Shown piece after piece: positions 14,972 to 24,027 of a DNA stretch of 64,000 nucleotides; the stretch's first letter is position 1; each line of letters begins with the position of its first letter. The stretch spans positions 1 to 64,000 of the forward strand of contig JAEYXS010000117.1 of the NCBI GenBank assembly GCA_023431185.1, given 5' to 3'. The notes under the pieces are model-generated. The model saw only the letters and a program-made list of their open reading frames with translations. It made no database searches and was not told the origin of the DNA. A program made the translations under genes and the position numbers. The stretch is from Verrucomicrobiota bacterium. Its GTDB lineage: Bacteria > Verrucomicrobiota > Verrucomicrobiia > Limisphaerales > JAEYXS01.

Positions 14972-16914
14972 AAAAGTGCCTTTTATTTTTCCTGTCCGCA
15001 GTGCTGGCGCTCGTCGCCGGCAACGTGGCGCACGCCGAGAGCGGCATTGATTACAATGCTTTTGGCAAGTTGCCCGCGTCTTTCAACGGCCGGTTCCAGC
15101 CGATGGATTCGTTGGCGCGCAATTCGCTGCTCCAGATCCGCGAGAAGCAAAGCCTTTATCTGAAGGAAGAGAAGCGGAAGATGCCTGCCATCGAATGGCT
15201 GGCGGAACTGATGATCACGCCAGAGAAAGCGGATGACCGCAAGGTGTTCCGTATCGATCATCCGGATCTGATCTCCATGCTCAAGCTGCCGGAAAAGAAC
15301 GAGGCCGCCGGTGAGGACGGCAAGCATTACTCCTGGAACCAGATCATGCCGAATCAAGAAGCGCTCTCCGGTTTCGATGCCGAACAGAAGCGCATCGCGA
15401 AGATCGAAGCATCGCATCGCAATCCGTTCGAGCGCGGCGTGATGAAGCTGCATGAGCGGCTGGTGCTCTACATGCGCCTCAAGAACACGCTCCAGCCGCA
15501 GGACGCGAAGGATTGGGCGGCGGAAGTGGCGGAATACAAATCACTCATCGAACCGGGCGTGGCCGCTGTGCGGGCGCAGCAGGCAGGACGGACGTATGAC
15601 GAAGCGGTCTTCGACAAGTTCGTGAACTACGCGCAACGCTTTGATGTGATGTCGCGTTTTGAGCCGCCTTTGATCGTGCCGCCGCATCACCCGGAAGCCC
15701 CCAAGGATGACTGGATGCGCATGGGTGATGCACTGCTGGAGGCTGCGCGCGGCGAGAAGTTGCACAACTCGGTGGAGTTCTACGGCGCACTGGCTTCGGC
15801 GTATCGCAAAGGTGATGCCACTGCCTTCAACAGCAAAGTGGGTGAATATCTGGCGAGCTTGAAGCCGGAGTTCACGAAGCAGTTGAGCAAGGCGAACTGG
15901 GAGCATTTCTACAACAAGATGCAGTCGTTCTACCGGGCGATGGTGTTGTATGTCCTGGCTTTTATGCTGGCCTGCTTCTCGTGGTTCAACATGAGCAAGT
16001 GGCTGAGGACCTCGGCTTTCTGGCTCATCGTGGTCGGTTTGGTGATCCATACGGCTGGTTTGATCTTCCGCATGTGGCTGGAGGGTCGTCCGCCGGTGAC
16101 GAATCTTTATTCCTCGGCCATCTTCATCGGCTGGGGCTCGGTAATCCTGGGCCTGATCTTGGAGCGCTTTTACAAGGACGGCATCGGCTCGGTGGTCGGC
16201 TCGATGATCGGTTTCATCACGTTGGTAGTGGCGCATAACCTGTCTCTCGGCGGGGACACGATGGTGATGATGCAAGCGGTGCTGGACACGAACTTCTGGC
16301 TGGCGACGCACGTGGTGATCATCACGCTGGGTTATGCTTCCACGTTTGTGGCGGGCTTCCTGGCCATCGTGTATCTGGCACGAGGCATCTTCACGCCGGG
16401 TTTGACGGATGCCTTGAGCAAGGCGCTTTCCCGCATGGTGTATGGCATCGTGTGCTTTGCCACGTTGTTCAGCTTTGTCGGTACTGTGTTGGGCGGCATC
16501 TGGGCGGATCAATCATGGGGTCGTTTCTGGGGTTGGGATCCCAAGGAGAATGGCGCTTTGATCATCGTGCTGTGGAACGCGCTCATCTTGCACGCCCGCT
16601 GGGGTGGCATGGTGAAGGAGCGGGGCATCATGAACATGGCCATCTTCGGCAATATCGTGACGGCATGGTCGTGGTTCGGCACGAACATGCTGGGCATCGG
16701 CCTGCACAGTTACGGCTTTATGGATTCGGCGTTCAAGTGGCTCATGGTGTTCATGGTCAGCCAGTTGGCGCTTATCGGCTTAGGCCTGCTGCCCATCAAG
16801 TTTTGGGGCAGCGCGAAAAATTTGAACAAAGGAGAGGATGAACCGCCGGCCAAGCCGGACGGGAAGGGTGGCAAACCGGGCAAAAAGCAGGATGGCCAGC
16901 TGGCGACGGCCTGA
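14968..16914 (+). CDS. ccsA: CcsA/CcmF-family heme-handling protein with large N-terminal extracytoplasmic domain
   Basis: This 648-residue protein is the CcsA partner of system II cytochrome c maturation, which exports heme and attaches it to apocytochrome c. It starts with a signal sequence (MKKCLLFFLSAVLALVAG). About 300 residues of extracytoplasmic sequence follow, then a polytopic region of about eight membrane segments (residues 320-620). The tryptophan-rich heme motif is clear: GGIWADQSWGRFWGWDPKE. Histidines that could ligate heme occur in AHNLSLGG, THVVIITLGY and LHARWGG. The C-terminus is a short Lys/Gly-rich tail. The gene overlaps the ResB-like gene by four bases. The several heme-motif proteins in this window are plausible clients. 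Confidence 0.92.
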   Translation: MKKCLLFFLSAVLALVAGNVAHAESGIDYNAFGKLPASFNGRFQPMDSLARNSLLQIREKQSLYLKEEKRKMPAIEWLAELMITPEKADDRKVFRIDHPDLISMLKLPEKNEAAGEDGKHYSWNQIMPNQEALSGFDAEQKRIAKIEASHRNPFERGVMKLHERLVLYMRLKNTLQPQDAKDWAAEVAEYKSLIEPGVAAVRAQQAGRTYDEAVFDKFVNYAQRFDVMSRFEPPLIVPPHHPEAPKDDWMRMGDALLEAARGEKLHNSVEFYGALASAYRKGDATAFNSKVGEYLASLKPEFTKQLSKANWEHFYNKMQSFYRAMVLYVLAFMLACFSWFNMSKWLRTSAFWLIVVGLVIHTAGLIFRMWLEGRPPVTNLYSSAIFIGWGSVILGLILERFYKDGIGSVVGSMIGFITLVVAHNLSLGGDTMVMMQAVLDTNFWLATHVVIITLGYASTFVAGFLAIVYLARGIFTPGLTDALSKALSRMVYGIVCFATLFSFVGTVLGGIWADQSWGRFWGWDPKENGALIIVLWNALILHARWGGMVKERGIMNMAIFGNIVTAWSWFGTNMLGIGLHSYGFMDSAFKWLMVFMVSQLALIGLGLLPIKFWGSAKNLNKGEDEPPAKPDGKGGKPGKKQDGQLATA

Positions 16915-17005
16915 AAAGGGTGCTAATTTGAGCGGCCTTTAATGCTTTGACGCTTTGGGGGTGTTCCCGTAGCGTTTGCCTTCCGATTTAACGGAAGTAA
17001 GACAC

Positions 17006-20000
17006 ATGATAGGGTTAGTACTTAAGAAAATTTTTGGTTCCAAGAACGAGCGGGAGATCAAGCGCATGCGGCCAATCGTGGCCAAGATCAATGAGCTCGA
17101 GCAAGCGTTGCAGTCCCAGCCTGAGGAAGTGCTCCGTGAAAAGACTGCCTTCTGGAAGGAGAAGCTCTCCAAGATCACGGACAATGCCGAGCTGAAGCGT
17201 GAGTTGGAACTCATTCTACCCGAGGCTTTTGCCGTGGTGAAGAATGCCTGCCGCCGTCTTTGTGGCAAGGACATCATGGTGCGTGACCATGCGCTGCGCT
17301 GGGAGATGGTGCCGTTCGATGTGCAGTTGATCGGCGGTATGGGCCTGCACAACGGCATGATCGCTGAAATGGCGACCGGTGAAGGCAAGACGCTTGTCGG
17401 CACCTTGCCGACCTACCTGAACGCCCTGACCGGTCGGGGTGTGCATGTCGTCACCGTTAACGATTATTTGGCTGCCCGTGATAGTGAGTGGATGGGCGCC
17501 GTCTATCGATTCCTCGGTCTTTCCGTCGGTTGCATCCTCCATGATCAGCCGCCGGCGGTTCGTCGTGAGCAGTACAATTGCGACATCACTTACGGCACGA
17601 ATGCCGAGTTCGGTTTTGATTACCTGCGCGACAACGGCATGGCCACGCGCAAGGAAGACCAGGTGCAGCGCGGACATTACTTCGCCATCGTGGACGAAGT
17701 GGACTCCATCTTGATCGATGAAGCACGCGTGCCGCTCATCATCAGCGGACCGGCGGTGGTCGCCCGTGACAACAAGATCTACGAACTGCTCAAGCCGGGC
17801 ATCGAAGGCGTGGTGCAGGCCCAGAAGCGTCTGTGCAAGCGCTACCTCGACGAAGCTGAGCAACTGGTCAGCAAGCTCAAGGCTGGCAGCATCGAAGGCG
17901 AGCGGGAGAATTTGGAACGCGAAATCGGTGTGTTGCTGTATCGCGTGAAGCTTGGTCAGCCCAAGTCAGAAGGTTTGGCGCGCCTGCTCGAAGATCCGGA
18001 AAATCTGCGGATGCTGAACAAGGTGGACTTGGAGCTGCATTCCGACCAGACGAAGAAGGAGCTCTACGCGCAGAAGGAAGAATTGTTCTTCGCCATCGAG
18101 GAGAAGAGCCATGAAGCGGATCTGACAGAGAAAGGCCGCGAATTCCTGAGCCCACAAGATCCAGATGCGTTCATGATGCCGGACATCGTCAGCGCGTACC
18201 ATGAGATCGACAACGGGCCGGAACAGGATGTCCGCAAGCGGGCTGAGCTGAAGACCAAGATCCAGGGCGAGTTCGAAGCCAAGGCCGAGCGCATCCACAG
18301 CATCGCCCAGTTGCTGAAAGCCTACTGCCTCTACGAGAAGGACGTGCAGTACGTCGTCGAGGACAACAAGGTGATCATCGTGGATGAGAACACCGGTCGT
18401 AAGATGACGGGCCGCCGCTGGAGCGAGGGCTTGCATCAGGCCGTGGAAGCGAAGGAAGGCGTCACCATCGAGGAAGAGACGCAGACCTACGCGACCATCA
18501 CGATCCAGAATTACTTCCGCCTGTATCACAAGCTGGCCGGCATGACCGGTACGGCCGAGACGGAAGCGCAGGAATTTTTCGACATCTACAAGCTAGGCGT
18601 GCTGGTCATCCCGACTAACCGCCCGTGCCTGCGCAATGACAAACACGACACGGTGTATAAGACGCGTCGTGAGAAATTCGCCGCAGTGCTGAAGGAGATC
18701 CAGGAGGTACACAAGATCGGTCGTCCGATCCTTGTCGGTACCATCTCCGTCGAGGTCAGCGAGTTCCTTTCCCGCATCCTGAAGAAGGAAGGCATCGTGC
18801 ACGCGGTGTTGAACGCCAAGTATCACGAGCAGGAGGCCGAGATCGTTTCCCGTGCCGGTCAGCGTGGAGCTGTGACCATCGCCACGAACATGGCCGGTCG
18901 TGGTACGGACATCAAACTGGGACCGGGCGTGTCTGAGTTGGGCGGCTTGCACGTGATCGCCACGGAACGTCACGAGTCCCGCCGTATCGACCGCCAGTTG
19001 CGCGGCCGTTGTGCGCGCCAGGGCGATCCGGGTTCCTCGCACTTTTTCATCTCGTTGGAGGACGACCTTATGCGTCTCTTCGGCTCCGACCGCATCAGCA
19101 AACTGATGGAGCGGGTGGGCTTGGAAGAGGGGCAGGAGCTGGAGCATCCGCTCCTGAACCGCTCCATCGAGACGGCCCAGAAACGCGTCGAACAGCACAA
19201 CTTCCAGCAACGCAAACGCACGCTGGAATATGATGACGTGATGAACAAACAGCGTGAAGTCCTCTACGGCTTCCGCAATGAGATCATCCAGTCGGACGAT
19301 GTACAGGACCGCTTGTTGGACATCATGGAGGAAGTGGTCATCTCAAAGGTGCAGCAGAACACCTCGCATGAGGAAGGGCCGGATATGTGGAACATCCGGG
19401 CGCTGGCTGAATGGGCGAACTTGAATTTCCCGGTCGGCATCCCTGAAGAAGAGATTTTGAAGGCCGCCAATGCAGGTGATCAGCAGCCCGTGGCGGGCTC
19501 AGTCTTTGATGGCCTGAGCGCCGAGCAGCTTTCAGTCTGCACTTTCATCATCAAGGCCGTCCGCGACGCCTACATGATCAAGGTCCAGTATGAACAGGAC
19601 AAGAATGCGCTGAAGGCGATTGAGCGGTACACGATCTTGAGCGCCATCGACAAACTGTGGCAGGAGCATCTCTACACGATGGATGGCTTGCGCACGGCGA
19701 TCGGTCTGCGCCAGTTCGGCCAGCGCGATCCGCTGATCGAGTATAAGGCGGAGGCGTTCAAGCTGTTCGAGGAGTTGATGGACAGCATCAAGACGGAAGC
19801 CTGCCATAACATCTTCCGCAGTGCGTCCAGCTTCATGGCGTTCGAGCAGTTCATGCTGAACCTGCCGAAGCAGACGCTGCATCAGCAGCCCACCAGCGCC
19901 TTCGCAGAATCGAAGCAGCAGGCGAGCGGGGGCAGTGATATGGTCAACGAGGCGACCGAGGCGATGTCCAAAGTCAAGCCCGTGCGCAGCGGTCCCAAAG

Positions 20001-20071
20001 TGGGCCGCAACGACCCATGCCCCTGCGGCAGCGGCAAGAAGTTCAAGCACTGCTGCGGTAAGAACGGCTAA
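17006..20071 (+). CDS. secA: Preprotein translocase ATPase SecA
   Basis: SecA drives export of unfolded proteins through SecYEG. The ATG at 17006 gives the typical start MIGLVLKKIFGSKNEREIKRM, with AGTAAG upstream, and a 1021-residue product, somewhat longer than average. Landmarks in order: DVQLIGGMGLHNGMIAEMATGEGKT (Walker A), the DEVDSILIDEAR helicase motif, an extended variable region around residues 270-370 rich in Glu/Lys, VIIVDENTGRKMTGRRW, MTGTAETEAQEF, TNMAGRGTDIKLG and the helical scaffold. It ends with the SEC-C zinc motif CPCGSGKKFKHCCGK, preceded by a Ser/Gln-rich linker. It probably has its own promoter in the 91 bases after ccsA. Confidence 0.97.
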   Translation: MIGLVLKKIFGSKNEREIKRMRPIVAKINELEQALQSQPEEVLREKTAFWKEKLSKITDNAELKRELELILPEAFAVVKNACRRLCGKDIMVRDHALRWEMVPFDVQLIGGMGLHNGMIAEMATGEGKTLVGTLPTYLNALTGRGVHVVTVNDYLAARDSEWMGAVYRFLGLSVGCILHDQPPAVRREQYNCDITYGTNAEFGFDYLRDNGMATRKEDQVQRGHYFAIVDEVDSILIDEARVPLIISGPAVVARDNKIYELLKPGIEGVVQAQKRLCKRYLDEAEQLVSKLKAGSIEGERENLEREIGVLLYRVKLGQPKSEGLARLLEDPENLRMLNKVDLELHSDQTKKELYAQKEELFFAIEEKSHEADLTEKGREFLSPQDPDAFMMPDIVSAYHEIDNGPEQDVRKRAELKTKIQGEFEAKAERIHSIAQLLKAYCLYEKDVQYVVEDNKVIIVDENTGRKMTGRRWSEGLHQAVEAKEGVTIEEETQTYATITIQNYFRLYHKLAGMTGTAETEAQEFFDIYKLGVLVIPTNRPCLRNDKHDTVYKTRREKFAAVLKEIQEVHKIGRPILVGTISVEVSEFLSRILKKEGIVHAVLNAKYHEQEAEIVSRAGQRGAVTIATNMAGRGTDIKLGPGVSELGGLHVIATERHESRRIDRQLRGRCARQGDPGSSHFFISLEDDLMRLFGSDRISKLMERVGLEEGQELEHPLLNRSIETAQKRVEQHNFQQRKRTLEYDDVMNKQREVLYGFRNEIIQSDDVQDRLLDIMEEVVISKVQQNTSHEEGPDMWNIRALAEWANLNFPVGIPEEEILKAANAGDQQPVAGSVFDGLSAEQLSVCTFIIKAVRDAYMIKVQYEQDKNALKAIERYTILSAIDKLWQEHLYTMDGLRTAIGLRQFGQRDPLIEYKAEAFKLFEELMDSIKTEACHNIFRSASSFMAFEQFMLNLPKQTLHQQPTSAFAESKQQASGGSDMVNEATEAMSKVKPVRSGPKVGRNDPCPCGSGKKFKHCCGKNG

Positions 20072-20129
20072 GCCGTTCCTCTTACATCCGGATACAAAGA
20101 ACTTGCGTATCTGGGTTTTTGTGGTTTAA

Positions 20130-20146
20130 TTGCAAACGAGTTGCAA
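20130..20146. promoter_or_regulatory. Dyad operator TTGCAA-N5-TTGCAA before the metal-uptake locus
   Basis: TTGCAA (20130-20135), five bases, TTGCAA (20141-20146). The half-site is itself palindromic, so the site is both a direct and an inverted repeat. It touches the ATG of the His-rich protein at 20147. A near-identical site lies at 23226-23242 before the second transcription unit of the same locus. A Fur/Zur-type repressor is a reasonable guess from context only. Confidence 0.6.
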
Positions 20147-20533
20147 ATGAATTTACGCCGTGTCAACTTGCTGCTGCGTTATCCGGGCTTCGGAGCCCTG
20201 ATGGCGTTGCTGTTGCTGGTGGCTGGCGTGCTCAGCTTGAACGGGGTGCATGGCGCGCATGAGCATCATGCTGCGCATCATCATCACCACCATCAAGCGG
20301 GGGATTCTCATCATCACCATGAAAGTGATAGCGATGAATCGCGTGGTGCTGAGCATTGTGCGACCTGTCTCTACCGTTCGACTTCCGTAGCATTCGATTT
20401 CGTTTTCGCACCTTTGCCGCAGCCGGAGTTCGTGACGGTGGCTGAGATTGCATGCCCGCACAGTGTGGACTATGCCGTGGTCATCGTGACCCTCTGGTCC
20501 GGCCGGGCCCCGCCCAGTGCTTCTATTTCCTGA
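20147..20533 (+). CDS. Small His-rich membrane-anchored protein, likely metal-related
   Basis: This 128-residue product has one N-terminal hydrophobic segment (GALMALLLLVAGVLSLNG) and then a striking His-rich stretch (HEHHAAHHHHHHQ and SHHHHES), followed by AEHCATC and a second Cys in IACPHS. The layout resembles short DUF2946-type proteins that sit beside metal transporters, but I cannot assign a family firmly. It is the first gene after a TTGCAA dyad and is followed on the same strand by an outer-membrane barrel and a ZnuA-like binding protein. A zinc or similar metal-buffering role is inferred from composition and neighbours. The ATG at 20147 is chosen; a TTG six bases earlier is in frame. 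Confidence 0.75.
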   Translation: MNLRRVNLLLRYPGFGALMALLLLVAGVLSLNGVHGAHEHHAAHHHHHHQAGDSHHHHESDSDESRGAEHCATCLYRSTSVAFDFVFAPLPQPEFVTVAEIACPHSVDYAVVIVTLWSGRAPPSASIS

Positions 20534-20638
20534 GCATCCCTCGGCTTGCTGACGCCGGGAGGTGTCCTCTCCACGTCAGCGAAACCGAATGATGAACCCA
20601 GTCTCGTGCAGTGTTTAGCTGCCGCGCAGTCAGGAAAT

Positions 20639-22261
20639 ATGAACAAGAAATCTCTCGTAGCCGTATCGTCCGCTTTGATGCTCTCGGTCCTGTGTGGCCA
20701 GACCCATGCCCAGAATAACGCTCCTTCCGTGGAGCAATTGCAAAAGCAGCTCCAGCAGATGCAGGAGGAGTTCCGCAAGCAGCAGGAATTGCAACGCCAG
20801 CAGATCCAATCGCTGGAACAGCAGCTTCAACTGTTGAAGCAGAACCAGACGGTCATCACCCAGGAACAGCAGACCATCAAGCAGCAGGTCGCCGCCACGC
20901 CTGCTGAAGGCACAGCCAAGACCGGGGATGTCGTGATGGATCAGCCCTGGCGCATTACCGATCCCATTCGTTTGCGCAAGGGTGCGGCCTTCATGGACAT
21001 CGGCCTGGTAGGCACTTTCGCGGCGGGCAGTTCCACCGCCAATGACCTAGGTGATTTGCAGATCGGCGGTCACGACCCGAACCAGCGCGGCTTCACGTTC
21101 CAAGGGTTGGAAGCGAATTTCACCGGCGCGGTGGACCCTTATTTCCGGGGGAATGCGAATGTGCTCTTCGCCATTGATGGTGAAGGGGAGACTTTTGTGG
21201 AGTTGGAAGAGGCCTGGCTCGAGTCTATTGCTCTACCGGGTAATTTCCAGATCCGTGCGGGTCAATATCTGTCGGAGTTCGGTCGCATCAATACGCAGCA
21301 CCCGCATTCGTGGTCCTTTGTGGATGCGCCGCTGGTGAATGCCCGTTTCCTCGGGGCGGATGGCTTGCGCAATCCCGGTGCGCGTCTCTCTTGGCTCGCG
21401 CCGACGCCTTGGTACACGGAGTTTTTCGTGGGTTTGCAGAACAGCCAGGGAGCCACAGCCACGGGCTTCCGCAGTGATGGCGGGCATTCCCATGGCGGTG
21501 AAGAGGCGGAGGGCATTCCGTTCACGTTCCGTCATGCGGACAACAATCGAGGCATGAAACGCTTCGATGACCTGCTCATCACGCCGCGTCTGGCGACCTC
21601 ATTCAATCTGACGGATAACCAGACCTTGTTGCTCGGTGTGTCCGGCGCCTTTGGTCCGAATGCCAATGGTGGCGGTGGCGAGAACACGCGCACGGAGATC
21701 TATGGTGCGGACCTGACCTGGAAATGGCGGCCGGAAAATCATTCCGGTGGTTTCCCGTTCGTTCAGTTCCAGACCGAAGCGATGATGCGCAAGTACGGCA
21801 CTGGATCATTCGATTGGGATGAAGACGCCGACGGTCTGCTCGCGGATGAGGATGGTGATGGCAACCCCGATTCAGGCCAGTTGTTTGACCCGGTCACCGG
21901 CTTGCCAGCCATCTTGCCGGCGGAAAAGCTGACGGATTACGGTCTTTACAGCCAGTTTACCTATGGCTTCCGCAAAGGCTGGGTGGCAGGGCTGCGCTTC
22001 GATTATGTGACGGGTGATGTGGCCTCGTATCAGACGATGGGTTTGCTGGAACCGGATGGCACGGGCGGTTTCAACGGGGTCTTCGACAAGTTCCGCGCGA
22101 CGCGTTATCGTGTCTCTCCAAATCTGACGTGGTTCCCGACCGAGTTCTCCAAGATCCGGTTGCAGTATAATTACGATGACCGCACGGACATCGGCATCGA
22201 TCACTCCGTCTGGTTGCAGTTCGAGTTCGTGCTCGGTGCCCACGCTGCGCATAAATTCTAA
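20639..22261 (+). CDS. Outer-membrane beta-barrel protein with N-terminal coiled coil, likely metal-related porin
   Basis: The ATG at 20639, with AGGAA directly upstream, gives a 540-residue exported protein (signal peptide ending QTHAQ). Residues 25-85 are a Gln/Glu-rich coiled coil built from LQKQLQQMQEE and QSLEQQLQLLKQ, as in trimeric porins. The rest alternates in the pattern of a beta barrel and ends in a terminal strand with an aromatic last residue (AAHKF). A loop has SDGGHSHGGEEAEG, a possible metal-binding patch, and another has DEDGDGNPDSG, a calcium-type acidic loop. It sits 13 bases before the ZnuA-like gene. Passage of a metal across the outer membrane is inferred from this context; a general porin is the alternative. 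Confidence 0.8.
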   Translation: MNKKSLVAVSSALMLSVLCGQTHAQNNAPSVEQLQKQLQQMQEEFRKQQELQRQQIQSLEQQLQLLKQNQTVITQEQQTIKQQVAATPAEGTAKTGDVVMDQPWRITDPIRLRKGAAFMDIGLVGTFAAGSSTANDLGDLQIGGHDPNQRGFTFQGLEANFTGAVDPYFRGNANVLFAIDGEGETFVELEEAWLESIALPGNFQIRAGQYLSEFGRINTQHPHSWSFVDAPLVNARFLGADGLRNPGARLSWLAPTPWYTEFFVGLQNSQGATATGFRSDGGHSHGGEEAEGIPFTFRHADNNRGMKRFDDLLITPRLATSFNLTDNQTLLLGVSGAFGPNANGGGGENTRTEIYGADLTWKWRPENHSGGFPFVQFQTEAMMRKYGTGSFDWDEDADGLLADEDGDGNPDSGQLFDPVTGLPAILPAEKLTDYGLYSQFTYGFRKGWVAGLRFDYVTGDVASYQTMGLLEPDGTGGFNGVFDKFRATRYRVSPNLTWFPTEFSKIRLQYNYDDRTDIGIDHSVWLQFEFVLGAHAAHKF

Positions 22262-22274
22262 AACCTGAACGAGT

Positions 22275-23180
22275 ATGAAACGAATCGTTGCATTGCTGTT
22301 CAGCCTGTTGCTGGGCGGTGTCATCAACGCTTCCGCAGCCCTGAGAGTCGTGGCGACCACGCCTGACCTCGGTGCCATCGCTGCGGCGGTGGGCGGGGAC
22401 AAAGTGCAGGTGACCAGTCTGGCGCGCGGCACAGAGGACCCGCATTTTGTCGATGCCAAGCCGAGCTTCGCCGTCACCTTGAACAAGGCGGATGTCTTGA
22501 TCGAAGGCGGGGCGGAGCTGGAGATCGCCTGGCTCTCACCGCTCGTGGATAATGCGCGCAATCGCAAGATCATCCGCGGCGGGGCGGGGCGGGTGGATGC
22601 CTCGGAAGGTGTTACAATGCTGGATGTGCCCACGGGCAAAGTGGATCGCTCGGATGGCGATGTCCATGCCGCCGGCAACCCGCATTACCTTCTGGACCCC
22701 GGTAATGGGAAGATCGTGGCCAGACATCTGGCCGCGCATTTTTCCAAGCTGGATGCCGCCAATGCCGCTGCTTACGCCAAGAACTTGAGCGCCTTCGAAA
22801 CGGCGCTTGAAGCGAAGGACAAGGAGTGGATGGCGCTGCTGCAGCCGTTCAAGGGAGTGAAGCTGGTGACGTATCACAAGTCCTACGAATACTTCGCGCG
22901 CCATTTCGGTTTCGAGGTGGCTGGTCAGATCGAGCGCAAGCCGGGCGTGGAGCCATCGCCCACGCACATCAATGCGCTGATCCCCCGGATGAAAGAGCAG
23001 GGTGTGAAGCTGGTCATCGCGGAACCCAACCGTTCCAAGCAGACCTCCGAGTATGTCGCCAAGGAGCTGGGTGTGAAGACGCTTTACCTGCCCATTCTGG
23101 TCGGCGGCAATGAGGAAGCGGCTGATTACATCAAGCTCATCGACTACAACGTCCGCACCGTCGCCCAAGCCCTGAAGTAA
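22275..23180 (+). CDS. ZnuA/TroA-family metal-binding ABC substrate-binding protein
   Basis: This 301-residue periplasmic protein has a signal peptide (MKRIVALLFSLLLGGVINASA) followed by the family start LRVVATTPDLGAIAAAVGG. Candidate metal ligands are His in GTEDPHFVDAKPS, His in GNPHYLLDPGNG, and His in VTYHKSYEYFARHFG; the fourth is probably the acidic residue of AEPNRSKQTSEYVAKELG. The His-rich loop of E. coli ZnuA is absent, which leaves Zn or Mn open. No ZnuB-type permease or ZnuC ATPase follows; the next genes encode an ABC-2-type permease and a TPR protein. The upstream neighbours are the porin-like barrel and the His-rich protein. Confidence 0.88.
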   Translation: MKRIVALLFSLLLGGVINASAALRVVATTPDLGAIAAAVGGDKVQVTSLARGTEDPHFVDAKPSFAVTLNKADVLIEGGAELEIAWLSPLVDNARNRKIIRGGAGRVDASEGVTMLDVPTGKVDRSDGDVHAAGNPHYLLDPGNGKIVARHLAAHFSKLDAANAAAYAKNLSAFETALEAKDKEWMALLQPFKGVKLVTYHKSYEYFARHFGFEVAGQIERKPGVEPSPTHINALIPRMKEQGVKLVIAEPNRSKQTSEYVAKELGVKTLYLPILVGGNEEAADYIKLIDYNVRTVAQALK

Positions 23181-23225
23181 AAAAGCTCACAACAAACACC
23201 TTAAGAGAAGAGGTGTCACTGGTTA

Positions 23226-23242
23226 TTGCAAATAAGCTGCAA
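23226..23242. promoter_or_regulatory. Second copy of the TTGCAA dyad, before the permease gene
   Basis: TTGCAA (23226-23231), five bases, CTGCAA (23237-23242): one mismatch to the site at 20130-20146, with the same spacing. Including flanks, ATTGCA and TGCAAT form a perfect dyad with a seven-base centre. It ends eight bases before the GTG start of the permease gene. Confidence 0.6.
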
Positions 23243-23250
23243 TTAAAGTC

Positions 23251-24027
23251 GTGAACTCCATTTTTGCAGTGGCGGGTGTGGTTGTGCTGGAACTGGTGCG
23301 GCGCAAGGAGGCTTACGTCCTCCTTGCGCTCACCATCCTGCTCGGCACTTCACTGGCGAGCCTGAGTTTCTTCAACGACCAGAAGATCGTCCGGTTCCTG
23401 AAGGAAGCCTGCCTTTCCATGATCTGGATCTGTTCGCTGATCATCTGTATCGGGCTGACCGCCCGGCAGCTCCCTTCGGAGCAAGAGAGCCGCACGCTTT
23501 TTCCGCTGCTCGCCAAGCCATTGGCACGTCATCAATTGATCCTGGGGAAGTTCTTTGGTTGCTGGCTGGCGTGCGGGTTGTCCCTGCTGTGTTTCTATCT
23601 TTTCTTCGCGTTGCTCACCAGCTCGCGAGAAGAATCCGTTCTCTGGTCCAGCTATTTTCAATTGCTGGTCTTTCATTGGTGGATGCTGGGGATTATCTCC
23701 TCCGTGACGTTGCTCGGTTCACTGGTCTTTGCCGCGCCTTCTTCGAATGCGACCATCTGTTTCATCGTTGCCGCCGGCATTCTGCTGGTGGGCCGGTATC
23801 TAAACATCGTCGCTTTGCAGATAGATCAACCGGGCCGGGGATTGCTCTACAGCATCTATTATCTCATCCCGCATCTGGAGTTCTATGACGTGCGCGATCT
23901 GGTGATCCACCGCTGGCCGTTGATCCGCTGGAGCACCTGGCTGCTCGCGCTGGCCTACGGTGCTGCTTACATGGTGGTTTTTCTGGCGGCCTCTTGTTGG
24001 GTCTTTCGTCGCAAATCAATCGTATGA
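23251..24027 (+). CDS. ABC-2-type transporter permease
   Basis: This 258-residue integral membrane protein starts at a GTG (MNSIFAVAGVVVLELVRRKEAYVLL). About six membrane segments are visible, including LLALTILLGTSLASLSF, LSMIWICSLIICIGLTA, CWLACGLSLLCFYLFFALL, LGIISSVTLLGSLVF, ATICFIVAAGILLVGR and LALAYGAAYMVVFLAA. The motif SEQESRTLFPLLAKPLARHQLILGK-like region between segments two and three (written here only in part) is typical of the NosY/ABC-2 class. No ATPase gene is adjacent, so the energising subunit must be encoded elsewhere. The gene overlaps the next one by four bases (ATGA). It follows the second TTGCAA dyad and is therefore likely co-regulated with the upstream metal genes. Confidence 0.8.
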   Translation: MNSIFAVAGVVVLELVRRKEAYVLLALTILLGTSLASLSFFNDQKIVRFLKEACLSMIWICSLIICIGLTARQLPSEQESRTLFPLLAKPLARHQLILGKFFGCWLACGLSLLCFYLFFALLTSSREESVLWSSYFQLLVFHWWMLGIISSVTLLGSLVFAAPSSNATICFIVAAGILLVGRYLNIVALQIDQPGRGLLYSIYYLIPHLEFYDVRDLVIHRWPLIRWSTWLLALAYGAAYMVVFLAASCWVFRRKSIV

